Shown here piece by piece: positions 15,139-23,638 of a stretch of DNA of 64,000 bases (position 1 is its first letter; every line of letters begins with the position of its first letter). The DNA comes from CBDHCC01 sp965261015 (GTDB lineage: Bacteria; Pseudomonadota; Alphaproteobacteria; Sphingomonadales; Sphingomonadaceae). The stretch is from assembly GCA_965261015.1 (NCBI GenBank), contig CBDHCC010000001.1, positions 1,240,001 to 1,304,000 of the forward strand, in the 5' to 3' direction. The notes beneath the pieces were generated by a model, which saw only the letters and a list, made by a program, of their open reading frames with translations, did no database searches and was not told the origin of the DNA. Position numbers and translations under genes: made by a program.

Positions 15139-15999
15139 TCACTCCAGAAGTTCGAGTCTGAGACGTTCAAAGACCTCCTCATCAATGCCGAGCCATTCCA
15201 AATAGGCCTGAGACGAACCGAACCGGTCTTTGATCTCGTCCAAAAGATGTTCGATGTATTCGGCGGGTGCCGCCATCGTTGCAGCGATCGCGTCTTCGGG
15301 GTAGCGCAAGAGCCGATCTTCGTCGCCAACTCTGATGAGGGCTCGCGCCATTTCCTCCTTTAGGCCGGGTATCGAAGCGGTCCGCACATAGTCCGCCACT
15401 ATTCCGGCGCGCGAGACGCCCAGCGCGGCTAGCAGGATGGCGACCGCCGCGCCTGTGCGGTCCTTGCCGGCGGAGCAGTGAACAATGCAGGGAACGCCAC
15501 CGGCGGCGATGCGCCGAACCAACTCGGCAAATATATGACCCATGGCTTCCGGCATGCCGCGGTAGAAGTTTCGCATCAGCGCGAGCGAGCCGTCACGTGT
15601 TGGAGGGTAGTCGACGGCCATGTCGATGAGGCGACGCTTGTGGCCGGAGCGGAACACGTGCGTCTTCAGGCCGGGCGGTGCCCACGTCGTGGGATCCTGC
15701 TGCCGCTCTCCGCGACCGCGAAGATCGTAGACCGCAGCGATCCCGAAAGTGTCTAAGATGGTCTTGTCGCGCTCGGTGAGTTGCGAGAGGCGGTTCGAGC
15801 GAAAAACTTTTCCCATTCGCACCCTGCGGCCGTCGTCCGTGAGGATGCCTCCGACATCTCGAAAATTGCAGGCGCCCTCGAGTTGCACCAAAATCGGCGC
15901 GGCAGACCCGCTTCCGCATTCGCCAACGTCGTCCTGCTCGCAATTCTTCCCGAGTTCCCGCCGTCGCTTCGGCGCGCCATCGCCGTCACACATCGGCAT
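15139..15999 (-). CDS. Tyrosine-specific protein phosphatase (Y_phosphatase3 type)
   Basis: 286 residues from the ATG at 15999 (a second ATG at 15993 is equally possible); the start overlaps the acyl-CoA ligase stop. 'ACNFRDVGGILTDDGRRVRMGKVFRSNRL' marks the N-terminus of the PF13350 type, and the active-site loop is 'IVHCSAGKDRTG' with Cys175 and Arg181 (HCxxxxxR). Family members dephosphorylate phosphotyrosine or phosphoinositides, or act on small phosphorylated metabolites. Being last in an operon with an APH-type kinase suggests it could remove a phosphate the kinase adds; this is inference. The C-terminus 'AYLEWLGIDEEVFERLRLELL' is complete. Confidence 0.87.
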   Translation of the reverse strand: MPMCDGDGAPKRRRELGKNCEQDDVGECGSGSAAPILVQLEGACNFRDVGGILTDDGRRVRMGKVFRSNRLSQLTERDKTILDTFGIAAVYDLRGRGERQQDPTTWAPPGLKTHVFRSGHKRRLIDMAVDYPPTRDGSLALMRNFYRGMPEAMGHIFAELVRRIAAGGVPCIVHCSAGKDRTGAAVAILLAALGVSRAGIVADYVRTASIPGLKEEMARALIRVGDEDRLLRYPEDAIAATMAAPAEYIEHLLDEIKDRFGSSQAYLEWLGIDEEVFERLRLELLE

Positions 16000-17785
16000 G
16001 TTGGGGGCCGTTCTCTGCAAAACCGGATGCGTCGGCGTCCTGCTTGAGCAGGCTCGATCCGATCTGACGTCGCAGTATCTTGCCCGTCGCGTTGCGCGCG
16101 AGCGGTTGCTCGACGATCCAGATGTAACGGGGTGTTTTGAATCTGGCGAGGGTGCCGTCCAGGTGCCGTCGGAGATCCGATATGTCGCGCCGCGCGCCTG
16201 ATCTGAGATGGACGGCGGCCCCGACCTCCTCGCCCAGACGATCGTCGTCGACGGCAAACACGCAGGCTTCGTCCACCGCCGGATGCATCAGCAGCGCCGC
16301 CTCCACTTCCGCGCACGCGACGTTCTCGCCGCCGCGTAGGATCATGTCTTTTTTGCGGTCGACCAAAAAGAGGTAGCCGAGTTCGTCCATCTTCGCGATG
16401 TCGCCCGTCCGCATCCAGCCCTGCTCCGGCGGCCCGGCGTAGTCGAGTGGCTGGTTCAGGTAACCGGGGATGACGCCCGGGCCGCGGATACACAACTCGC
16501 CCAAGCCGCCTGGCGTGAGCGTGTCGCCGGCCTCGTCGACGATCTTGGCCTCGAACGTTGGCAGCAGCCGCCCGCAGCTTCCTGGTCGGATCAGGAGCGC
16601 CGGACCGGCGATGATCGCGGCGGTGCCGCTCAGCTCGGTCATGCCGAACCCCGTCCCGATCGTAATAGCGGAACGGGGCACGTTCGCGGAGCCGACGAAG
16701 CCAGGCGGCATCGGCGCTCCGCCCCCCGAGATGCTCGCCAGGCTGGATAGATCTCGCTTTCGAGCGTCTGGGTGCTCCAGCATTTCGCGCAGCATCATCG
16801 GTATCGCGACGACCAAAGTAATCCGCTCCCGCTCGATCAGCCGCAGCGCTTCGGCCGCGTCCCACTTGTACATCAGGACCAGCGCGCCGCCGAGCGAGGC
16901 GACTGGATGGGCGGCGCCGTTGTTGGCGGTGACGTGGAAGAGCGGGGTCGTTACAAGAACCCTCGGCGGGCCGGATGAGGCCGTCGCGGCTTCGCCCTGC
17001 GCCCTCGCTCGTTCGCCGACCTGCAGTCCGAACTGGATGTTCATGAGGTTGCTGACGCAACCTCGATGAGTGATCCGCGCGCCCTTCGAACGGCCTGTCG
17101 TGCCCGAGGTGAAAAAGATGCAGGCGTCGGAGTCAGGGTCGATCGTGACGTCGCGCGGTGCGCCGCACCTCTTGACCACGTCGCTCCAGCCGATGACGCC
17201 GGCTGGCGGCTCGGCCCTCACGACGACGATCGCGGTGTCGTCCTCCCGATCGGCTCGCCATCGCTCCAGCCGTTGCAAGCGCTCTTCATCGCAGAATACC
17301 GCCTTGGGCGAGCAGTCGGCTAGTGCCGCAGCGAGTTCGTCGGCGACCCACCAGGCGTTCAGCCCGACGATCGTCGCGCCCGCGGAGACGCAAGCCCAAT
17401 AGATCAGCATCCATTCGGGATCATTGCGCATGGCGACGGCGACGCGGTCGCCGACTCCCACGCCGCGGCGGGCGAGCCAATCTCCGACGCTGTCGGTGAC
17501 CCGGTGTGCCTCGTCGTAGGTGACGTGCTCGTCGTCAAAGATCAGGTAGTCGCTCGATCCGAACCTGCGCGTATCCGACCAGACCTCGCGCAGGCTCCGG
17601 GGACTATGGACGAAGGACCGCAATTGCGCCGCGCCCGTGCCCCGCGCCTCGATCCTAAAGGCGGGATCCTGGTCGAGGACCTCAGCCCACGCGGCGTCGA
17701 TCCGCGCCGCCTGCGCCTCGATGTCCGAGGCCGACATCGCCGAAGCGCGTTCGTCAACGGATGCAGAGAAAGCCACGTCGCTCAC
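15986..17785 (-). CDS. AMP-dependent acyl-CoA synthetase (ANL family)
   Basis: 599 residues from a GTG at 17785 overlapping the SDR stop by GTGA. All ANL motifs are present: A3 'IFFTSGTTGRSKGARITHRG', A5 'GFGMTELSGT', A7 'GWMRTGDIAKMDELGYLFLV', A8 'RKKDMILRGGENV' and A10 'PLARNATGKILRR' with the catalytic Lys. It activates a carboxylic acid to its CoA ester through an acyl-adenylate. Substrate unknown; resemblance is to fatty-acid and ring-derived acid ligases of sphingomonads and actinobacteria. Context with SDR, phosphotransferase and an acyl-CoA dehydrogenase remnant points to a beta-oxidation-like pathway. Confidence 0.9.
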   Translation of the reverse strand: MSDVAFSASVDERASAMSASDIEAQAARIDAAWAEVLDQDPAFRIEARGTGAAQLRSFVHSPRSLREVWSDTRRFGSSDYLIFDDEHVTYDEAHRVTDSVGDWLARRGVGVGDRVAVAMRNDPEWMLIYWACVSAGATIVGLNAWWVADELAAALADCSPKAVFCDEERLQRLERWRADREDDTAIVVVRAEPPAGVIGWSDVVKRCGAPRDVTIDPDSDACIFFTSGTTGRSKGARITHRGCVSNLMNIQFGLQVGERARAQGEAATASSGPPRVLVTTPLFHVTANNGAAHPVASLGGALVLMYKWDAAEALRLIERERITLVVAIPMMLREMLEHPDARKRDLSSLASISGGGAPMPPGFVGSANVPRSAITIGTGFGMTELSGTAAIIAGPALLIRPGSCGRLLPTFEAKIVDEAGDTLTPGGLGELCIRGPGVIPGYLNQPLDYAGPPEQGWMRTGDIAKMDELGYLFLVDRKKDMILRGGENVACAEVEAALLMHPAVDEACVFAVDDDRLGEEVGAAVHLRSGARRDISDLRRHLDGTLARFKTPRYIWIVEQPLARNATGKILRRQIGSSLLKQDADASGFAENGPQHADV

Positions 17786-18558
17786 ACGATGCCTCCGATC
17801 GTCGCGCCGCCGTCGACGACGAGCGCCTGCCCCGTCATGTGGCGGCTCGCGTTGGAGGCGAGGAAAAGAGCGACACCAGCGATGTCCTCCGGCTCGCCAA
17901 TCCGGTCGAGCGGCGTGACACGGCGCATCGCTTGTTCGACCGCAGGGTTCTCCCACAAGACCCGAGCTTGATCGGTACGGGTGGTGCCCGGCGCGATAGC
18001 GTTGACGCGAATGTTGTACTGCCCGAACTCGGCGGCCAGGTTGCGGACGAGCTGGAAGTCTGCCGCCTTGGAGACGGCGTATGCGCCGATCGTCCTGGAA
18101 GCGACCATGCCGCCGGTCGAGGAGACGACGATAATCGTACCGTCGCGTCGCTCAATCATCTCAGGCGCGACCATGTGGATAAGCCAGTGATTGGCAATGA
18201 CGTTGTTGGTCAGGATTTTCTGGAACTGCGCATCGGATATTTCGGCCATGGGGCCGAAATGAGGATTGGTCGCGGCATTGCAGACAACGATGTCGATCTT
18301 GCTAAATGCCGCCTTGGACGCATCCACCAATTCCCGTAGAGCGGTTTTGTCGGAGATGTTCGCTGCGACCGGGATTGCCGTGCCGCTGCCGTGGTCCGCA
18401 TTGATCTCCTCAGCCACCCGTTCGCAGGCATCGAACTTGCGGCTGGAAATCACGACCTGGGCGCCGTGCGCCGCGAACTCCTTCGCGATCGCCTTGCCGA
18501 TGCCCTTCGACGATCCCGTGATTATAGCGACCTTCCCGGTCAGATCGAACCTAGACAT
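17782..18558 (-). CDS. SDR-family oxidoreductase
   Basis: 258 residues, classical SDR: 'VAIITGSSKGIGKAIAK' (TGxxxGxG), 'NAA' in 'IVVCNAATNPHFG', catalytic Ser in 'IIVVSSTGGMVAS', and 'YAVSK' (Tyr/Lys). C-terminal 'GQALVVDGGATI' is typical. Probably an NAD(P)-dependent 3-hydroxyacyl-CoA or alcohol dehydrogenase. Its start overlaps the phosphotransferase end by 19 bp and its stop overlaps the ligase start, so it is the middle gene of the operon. Confidence 0.9.
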   Translation of the reverse strand: MSRFDLTGKVAIITGSSKGIGKAIAKEFAAHGAQVVISSRKFDACERVAEEINADHGSGTAIPVAANISDKTALRELVDASKAAFSKIDIVVCNAATNPHFGPMAEISDAQFQKILTNNVIANHWLIHMVAPEMIERRDGTIIVVSSTGGMVASRTIGAYAVSKAADFQLVRNLAAEFGQYNIRVNAIAPGTTRTDQARVLWENPAVEQAMRRVTPLDRIGEPEDIAGVALFLASNASRHMTGQALVVDGGATIGGIV

Positions 18559-19661
18559 GCTTTCTCCGTCATGATTGGTTGGTCGTGCAGTGCGTTTGCC
18601 CGGTCGGCGAAGCGTGTGGCGGCCGAAATCAGCTCCGGCAGGCCCGCGACCGCGGTGTCGGCGTCAGTGCCTGCGGCATTGCCGTCGGCGACGCGCTTCC
18701 TGATACCCTCGCCGATGCAAATGCCGCGGAAGAGATTGAACGCGAAATACCAGTCTAGCGGCGGCATCGACGATATGCCGGTCGCCGCGGCGTAGCGGTC
18801 GAGTACCTCCTCGAGACTCGGGATTCCGAGTGCGGCGAGATCGAGTCCGCCAATGCTCGAGCGTCGCAGTCCGTGAGGCATGACCCAGTTGAGTGCGAAA
18901 TAGGTCAGGTCGGCCATTGGATCGCCGAGCGTCGACAACTCCCAGTCGAGGACGGCGGCGACTCCCGGCGCCTTGACGCCGAAAACTAAGTTGTCGATCC
19001 GATAGTCGCCGTGAATGATGCCGCTACGGCGCTGCTCGGGTACCGACGACTCCAACGACCGGATCAGCCGTTCCATCTCCGGCGAGGAATTGGGAGTAGA
19101 GGCGCGGTACTGCCGGGTCCATCGGTCCACCTGCCGAGCGAAGTAGTTACCTTCGCGACCGAAGCCCTGGAGACCGACCGCTTTGATCGATAAGGTATGA
19201 AGCGCCGCAAGCGCATCGATCATGGCTTCGTAGATCATCCGACGCGTCGCGGGCTCGAGGCCGGGAAGGTTGCCGTCCCAGAAGATGCGACCCTCCACAA
19301 ACTCCATGACGTAGAAAATCGAGCCGATCACGGCCGGGTCCGTGCAGATCGCCACGGGTCGTGGCACCGGGTAGCCGATCGGCGACAGCGCGTTGACGAG
19401 CGCGAACTCTCGATCGACGGCGTGCGCGGTCGCGAGCAAGCGCCCGAACGGCTTCCGACGAAGCACGAAGTCGCCGCGATCGGTGAAAAGGCGGTAGGTG
19501 GGATTGGACTGGCCGCCGGACAGTCTGTCGACGCTGATCAGGGTTGTGATCGGTGTTTCCGACCTTAGCCATCGCTCCAGCGCAGCCTCGTCTAGATCGC
19601 TCGGCATCGCCTGATCATTGCCCGGCCGCGTGAATGGCGAGTTGTTGCTTGGCAATTGCAT
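18540..19661 (-). CDS. APH-type phosphotransferase (ACAD10/LvaA-like)
   Basis: 373 residues. 'ISVDRLSGGQSNPTYRL' (nucleotide loop), 'FVLRRKPFGRLLATAHAVDREF' (ATP-binding Lys), 'GIIHGDYRIDNLVF' (Brenner-type catalytic HxDxxxxN) and 'AVLDWELSTLGDPMADL' (Mg-binding DxD-like) define the aminoglycoside-phosphotransferase fold. Relatives paired with acyl-CoA dehydrogenases (ACAD10/11, LvaA) phosphorylate hydroxyacyl-CoAs for dehydration. Here an acyl-CoA dehydrogenase remnant lies directly upstream, which fits. Substrate unknown. First intact gene of the minus-strand operon. Confidence 0.87.
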   Translation of the reverse strand: MQLPSNNSPFTRPGNDQAMPSDLDEAALERWLRSETPITTLISVDRLSGGQSNPTYRLFTDRGDFVLRRKPFGRLLATAHAVDREFALVNALSPIGYPVPRPVAICTDPAVIGSIFYVMEFVEGRIFWDGNLPGLEPATRRMIYEAMIDALAALHTLSIKAVGLQGFGREGNYFARQVDRWTRQYRASTPNSSPEMERLIRSLESSVPEQRRSGIIHGDYRIDNLVFGVKAPGVAAVLDWELSTLGDPMADLTYFALNWVMPHGLRRSSIGGLDLAALGIPSLEEVLDRYAAATGISSMPPLDWYFAFNLFRGICIGEGIRKRVADGNAAGTDADTAVAGLPELISAATRFADRANALHDQPIMTEKACLGSI

Positions 19662-19669
19662 TACGCTTG

Positions 19670-19906
19670 GTCACCGCAAACGCCGAGCGGATCTCCCCGT
19701 TCAGAAGAGACTCCAGCCAACGCCATTGCTGATCCGGCGTCCTGTAGGTCGCCGGCACCTCTATGTTCCGACGCTGCGTTCATTTTCAGCTCAGCCTTAC
19801 AACGTCCTGCGTTCGGCATGACATGCTCGTCCATGAACACGTCGACTTGTCCAAGGTAATGCTCGGCTCTCGACGAAGCCAAAGCAAACGGGCAATCGGC
19901 GTTCAT
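19670..19906 (-). pseudogene. Acyl-CoA dehydrogenase remnant (ACAD10/11-like)
   Basis: From an ATG at 19906 the minus strand reads 'SSRAEHYLGQVDVFMDEHV' then 'MPNAGRCKAEL', the N-terminal helix pair of ACAD10/11-like dehydrogenases. After about 19,790 similarity continues only in another frame: 'YRTPDQQWRWLESLLNGEIR' and 'SAFAVT', matching the segment 'WLEPLLxGEIRSxFAMT' that normally lies ~80 residues further on. So an internal deletion and frameshift have destroyed the gene, and nothing of the C-terminal half remains. It sits directly before the phosphotransferase, where an intact dehydrogenase would be expected. Confidence 0.6.
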
Positions 19907-20099
19907 AGGTCGGAGGCCTTGCTTCGGAGGCGGTACGAAAATCGTGTTGAACCCGCTATTCGGCTGGAGTCCCTGTTCCGGCGAATGAATTGATTGCAGC
20001 AGACCTATGCACAATCGTCATTTCGTAACAGCAGAAGCTTCGTCGTAGCGTGTTTGGAAAGCTTGCGGGCAGTTGACCAGCACGGCGCGGGAGATGGAG
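19907..20099. promoter_or_regulatory. Divergent promoter region of the operon and TonB receptor
   Basis: About 190 bp between the dehydrogenase remnant and the TonB-receptor start. It should carry the receptor promoter; GGGAG precedes the ATG at 20100. No operator palindrome was recognised. Confidence 0.35.
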
Positions 20100-22463
20100 A
20101 TGCGAGGCCTATTTACGCTGCTCGGCACGTCGTGCCTGGCGACAACCGTCAGCGCGGAGGCGACAGCCCAAACCGTGCCAGCTCCCGCGGAAGCGTCGTC
20201 CGAGAGTGCCGACACGTCGTCTTACGAACTGCCGGAGATTATTATCACCGCCCAGAAGCGTGCACAGTCGCTGTCTGACGTGGGCCAGACAATCAACGTC
20301 GTCGACGCCGAGCAACTCGCCCGCCAAGGCATCACCACCGCGGCGGACCTAACAAAAGCGCTGCCGGGCCTAACTGTAGCAATCAACCCCGATGCAACGC
20401 CGATCTATACCCTGAGGGGCGTCAGTTTCAACGTCAGCTACTTCGGTGCCCAGCCGACCGTAAGCGTCTACATCGACGAGGCGCCACTCTCATTTCCCAT
20501 TATGACGGAAGGAGCCATCCTCGATCTCGAGCGAGTGGAGGTTCTGAAAGGACCACAAGGAACACTGTTCGGTCAAAACTCAACGGCTGGTGCTATCAAC
20601 TATATTGCCGCCAAGCCGACGAGCGAGTTTGCGGCCGGCGCAAGGGCCAGCTACGGACGGTTTGACACCTTCCAGGGCGAAGCCTTTGTTAGCGGTCCGC
20701 TCACCGACGACTTGAGAGCCCGTCTGGCGGTGAGTTCGACTAGGTCAGGTCCATGGCAGAAGAGCGTGACAAGGGACGACGAACTGGGCGAGCAGCGCAG
20801 GGCTGCTGGACGCTTGCTGCTGGACTGGCAACCAAATGAACGGCTCCGTCTAGCCATTAATCTCAACGGCTGGCTGGACAAGTCCGATACGCCCGCGCCG
20901 CAGTTCGTGGAGCCTAGGCCGAGCGTCCTGATCCAGGCAGACCCGCAACTCTTCACCCGCCCGATTACAGCGACGAATGCGCGTCGTGCCGACTGGGATC
21001 CCGGAAAGGACTTTCGCCGCAATAACCACTTCTATCAGGCGGTGCTGCGCGCGGACTATGACGTCAGCGATCATGCGGTTCTGACCTCGATTAGCAACTT
21101 CACAAGGGCGAAAATCCACAGCTTTTCCGACTACGACGGCACGAACCTGAACTTCAGCACGACCTTGGTCACCGGCTATGCGCAGGCCGTCAGCCAGGAA
21201 CTGAGGATCAGCGGCGATGTCGTCGGCAATCGAGTGAGATATATTCTGGGCGGTTCGTTTCAAGACGACAAGTCTCTCGAAAACTACCGGATCGATGCCT
21301 TACTGGGATCCGCATTTCGCAATGTGGGTGCAATCCCAGATGTTTTTCCCGGCTTCGGCTCTTTCCGGTCGATCATACAAAGGGGCCGGCAGGCGAATCG
21401 GACCTGGGCCGGCTTTGCAAACGCCGACTGGAAGACGACCGATCAGTTGACGCTTTCGGCTGGCTTTCGCTACACCGACATCCGGCATCGCTCGGTCGGC
21501 TGTACCCTCGATGGCGGCGACGGAACGGCGGCCGCAACGATCGGCACCTTGAGCGGCTTCATCCGCGGACAGGTTGGGCTACCGCCCTCCTCTGCCTTCC
21601 GACCCGGGGGTTGCGTCACGCTGGGTCCGACATTTGAGCCATTCGAGCAAGACGACGCGTTCAAGGAAGATAGCGTCTCTTGGCGGCTGAACGGTAACTA
21701 CAAGATCGACACCGACACGCTGGTCTACGCCACCGCGAGCCGCGGGTACAAGGGCGGCAATTATCCCGTACCAGCAGCGTCGAGCTTCCTTCAGCTGAGT
21801 TCAGTCCGGCAAGAGAAACTCACAGCGTACGAAGGAGGTGTAAAGACGAAGCTGTTGGATCGCCGTTTCGCCCTCAATGCCTCGGTTTATTACTATGACT
21901 ACAAAAACAAGCAGCTTCAGACAAACTACATCGACCCAATTTATGGTCAGCTTCTCACCCTATCCAACATTCCAAAATCGAAGGTGACTGGGTTCGATAT
22001 CGACGCAACGGCCGTTCCCGCTGCTGGGATCACGCTGAAGTCGGCTGTGACATATGCTGATACCCGTATCGGCAGGTACAGCGGGTTTGATGTCGCGGGA
22101 GCCGCTGTCGATCTGACCGGCAATCCGTTCAACTATGCGCCAAAGTGGATCTCGGTGAGCGATGCCGAGTATCAGCGCAGCATCAGTAGCAACCTCGATG
22201 CATTCATAGGCGCAACATACACTTACAATAGTAAGACCTTTGCCGATCTGGCGGGAAGCGAAAGCCTGAGGATTAGGTCCTTCGGCGTCCTCGACTTGAG
22301 GGCTGGACTGGGCGCAAAGAGTAAGGCGTGGGAGGTGATGGCGTACGTCCGCAACGCAACAAACGAGTATTACTGGAACTATGCGCGGACAGGTGCGGAC
22401 TCGGTCCTACGCTACGCCAACTTGCCTATCACCTATGGCCTGACCCTGTCTTCGCGTTATTGA
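20100..22463 (+). CDS. TonB-dependent outer-membrane receptor
   Basis: 787 residues from the ATG at 20100 (GGGAG six bases upstream; ATG at 20094 also possible). Signal peptide 'MRGLFTLLGTSCLATTVSAE'. A TonB-box-like 'LPEIIITAQKRAQSLSDV' and the plug ('VDAEQLARQGITTAADLTKA', 'PIYTLRGV', 'DLERVEVLKGPQGTLFGQNS') precede a 22-strand-type barrel ending in 'LTLSSRY' with terminal aromatic. It imports a substrate across the outer membrane using TonB energy. The plug variant is the one abundant in sphingomonads for plant- or pollutant-derived organics. It leads a plus-strand group with an esterase and a racemase-like protein, so an ester or lactone is a plausible ligand. Confidence 0.9.
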   Translation: MRGLFTLLGTSCLATTVSAEATAQTVPAPAEASSESADTSSYELPEIIITAQKRAQSLSDVGQTINVVDAEQLARQGITTAADLTKALPGLTVAINPDATPIYTLRGVSFNVSYFGAQPTVSVYIDEAPLSFPIMTEGAILDLERVEVLKGPQGTLFGQNSTAGAINYIAAKPTSEFAAGARASYGRFDTFQGEAFVSGPLTDDLRARLAVSSTRSGPWQKSVTRDDELGEQRRAAGRLLLDWQPNERLRLAINLNGWLDKSDTPAPQFVEPRPSVLIQADPQLFTRPITATNARRADWDPGKDFRRNNHFYQAVLRADYDVSDHAVLTSISNFTRAKIHSFSDYDGTNLNFSTTLVTGYAQAVSQELRISGDVVGNRVRYILGGSFQDDKSLENYRIDALLGSAFRNVGAIPDVFPGFGSFRSIIQRGRQANRTWAGFANADWKTTDQLTLSAGFRYTDIRHRSVGCTLDGGDGTAAATIGTLSGFIRGQVGLPPSSAFRPGGCVTLGPTFEPFEQDDAFKEDSVSWRLNGNYKIDTDTLVYATASRGYKGGNYPVPAASSFLQLSSVRQEKLTAYEGGVKTKLLDRRFALNASVYYYDYKNKQLQTNYIDPIYGQLLTLSNIPKSKVTGFDIDATAVPAAGITLKSAVTYADTRIGRYSGFDVAGAAVDLTGNPFNYAPKWISVSDAEYQRSISSNLDAFIGATYTYNSKTFADLAGSESLRIRSFGVLDLRAGLGAKSKAWEVMAYVRNATNEYYWNYARTGADSVLRYANLPITYGLTLSSRY

Positions 22464-22561
22464 AGTCGCAGAGGAAGCGGCGCGGAAGCGCCAGCCGTTG
22501 CAACGATGATTGAGCGGGTGCCAACATCCTAGCGGACCACACCAACGAACAAGGAGCTCAC

Positions 22562-23539
22562 ATGATGGAAGCGGACACGCTGAAGCGGCCACGTCGCCCG
22601 GAACTGGATCGCGCCTTCCAGCACCTAGGCAGTCTGGCGGCGGAGGTCGATCTCTCCGGCATCGACGATCCCAAGGTGGCTTGGCTGACGGCGATACGAG
22701 GGACGTTGTCGCGTTACGGCGACGTTGGTCCGGCAGTGGACTTGGCGGGCGTCACGTTCGCCCCGGTCTCGGCGAATGGCATAGCCGGCGAGTGGGTAAC
22801 GGCGAAAGGCGCCAATTCTGCTCGCCGAATTGTCTACGCGCATGGCGGTGGTTGGGCGGGCGGATCGCCGCTTGATTACCGCGCTGTAGCGGCGACGCTT
22901 GCACGACGCTCTCGCGCGAGCATCTTCATGGTCGACTATCGACTGGCGCCTGAGCATCCGTACCCCGCTGGCCTCGACGATTGCGTAAAGGCATTCCAAT
23001 GGGCTCAGGCCAACGGGCCGACGAGTGAGGCCTCTGGCCTAACTGGCCGCGACGTCGCGGAGCGCATCACTTTGGCCGGCGACTCCGCTGGCGGCAACCT
23101 GTCGGCGGCAACCTGTGTCAGACTGGCAATGGCGAACGAACCCTTGCCCGATCGTCTCGTGCTGATCGCCGGCACCCTAGACCACGTGTCCATGTCGAAA
23201 AGGATCGGCGCGGACGACCCCGTCTGCACGCCTGAGGCGCTCGCCATTCCGGTCGATCTCTATTTGCCCGCCGGTCAGAGCGCCGCAGACCCGCAAGTCT
23301 CACCGGTCTTCGCCTTGACCGACGTGCTGGCGAAGTTTCCGCCTACCCTGCTGCAAGTGAGCACTTGCGAAGCGCTTCTCCATGACAGCAGGAGATTTTC
23401 CGAACGGCTTGAGGAGGCAGGCGTCCGCGTGACGCTGAGCCTATGGCCCGATCTTCCACATGTCTGGCACGCGTTCCTTGGGCTGTTTCCCGAGGCGACT
23501 GAGGCTTTGGCCGAGATCGCGGACTTCGTCGAACGGTGA
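22562..23539 (+). CDS. Alpha/beta hydrolase, HSL (family IV) esterase type
   Basis: 325 residues; AAGGAG precedes the ATG. Oxyanion-hole motif 'HGGGW' (~94-98), nucleophile elbow 'GDSAGGN' with Ser175, and the catalytic His in 'LPHVWHAF' (~300-303). 'YRLAPEHPYPAGLDD' is the usual family-IV block. It hydrolyses carboxyl esters or lactones in the cytoplasm. A close paralogue with the same length and N-terminus ('RRPDVDRAYRHL') lies at 27,469-28,450 but is frameshifted. Both come with short neighbours of catabolic type. Substrate cannot be named. Confidence 0.9.
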   Translation: MMEADTLKRPRRPELDRAFQHLGSLAAEVDLSGIDDPKVAWLTAIRGTLSRYGDVGPAVDLAGVTFAPVSANGIAGEWVTAKGANSARRIVYAHGGGWAGGSPLDYRAVAATLARRSRASIFMVDYRLAPEHPYPAGLDDCVKAFQWAQANGPTSEASGLTGRDVAERITLAGDSAGGNLSAATCVRLAMANEPLPDRLVLIAGTLDHVSMSKRIGADDPVCTPEALAIPVDLYLPAGQSAADPQVSPVFALTDVLAKFPPTLLQVSTCEALLHDSRRFSERLEEAGVRVTLSLWPDLPHVWHAFLGLFPEATEALAEIADFVER

Positions 23540-23638
23540 CTGGATGAGATTTTGGCGAGCGGCCATTCCTACGCGGCAGCAGCCAGTGAATTTCTCAGGC
23601 TGTGCGACTGGGCAATCAAGAGGAGAGAGGCGGTGACG

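Noticed and set aside
19661..20014. 117-codon minus-strand frame sharing TAATG with the phosphotransferase start
   Set aside because: Its middle is the dehydrogenase N-terminus and its end is the same gene out of frame, so it is a pseudogene remnant and not a protein of its own.
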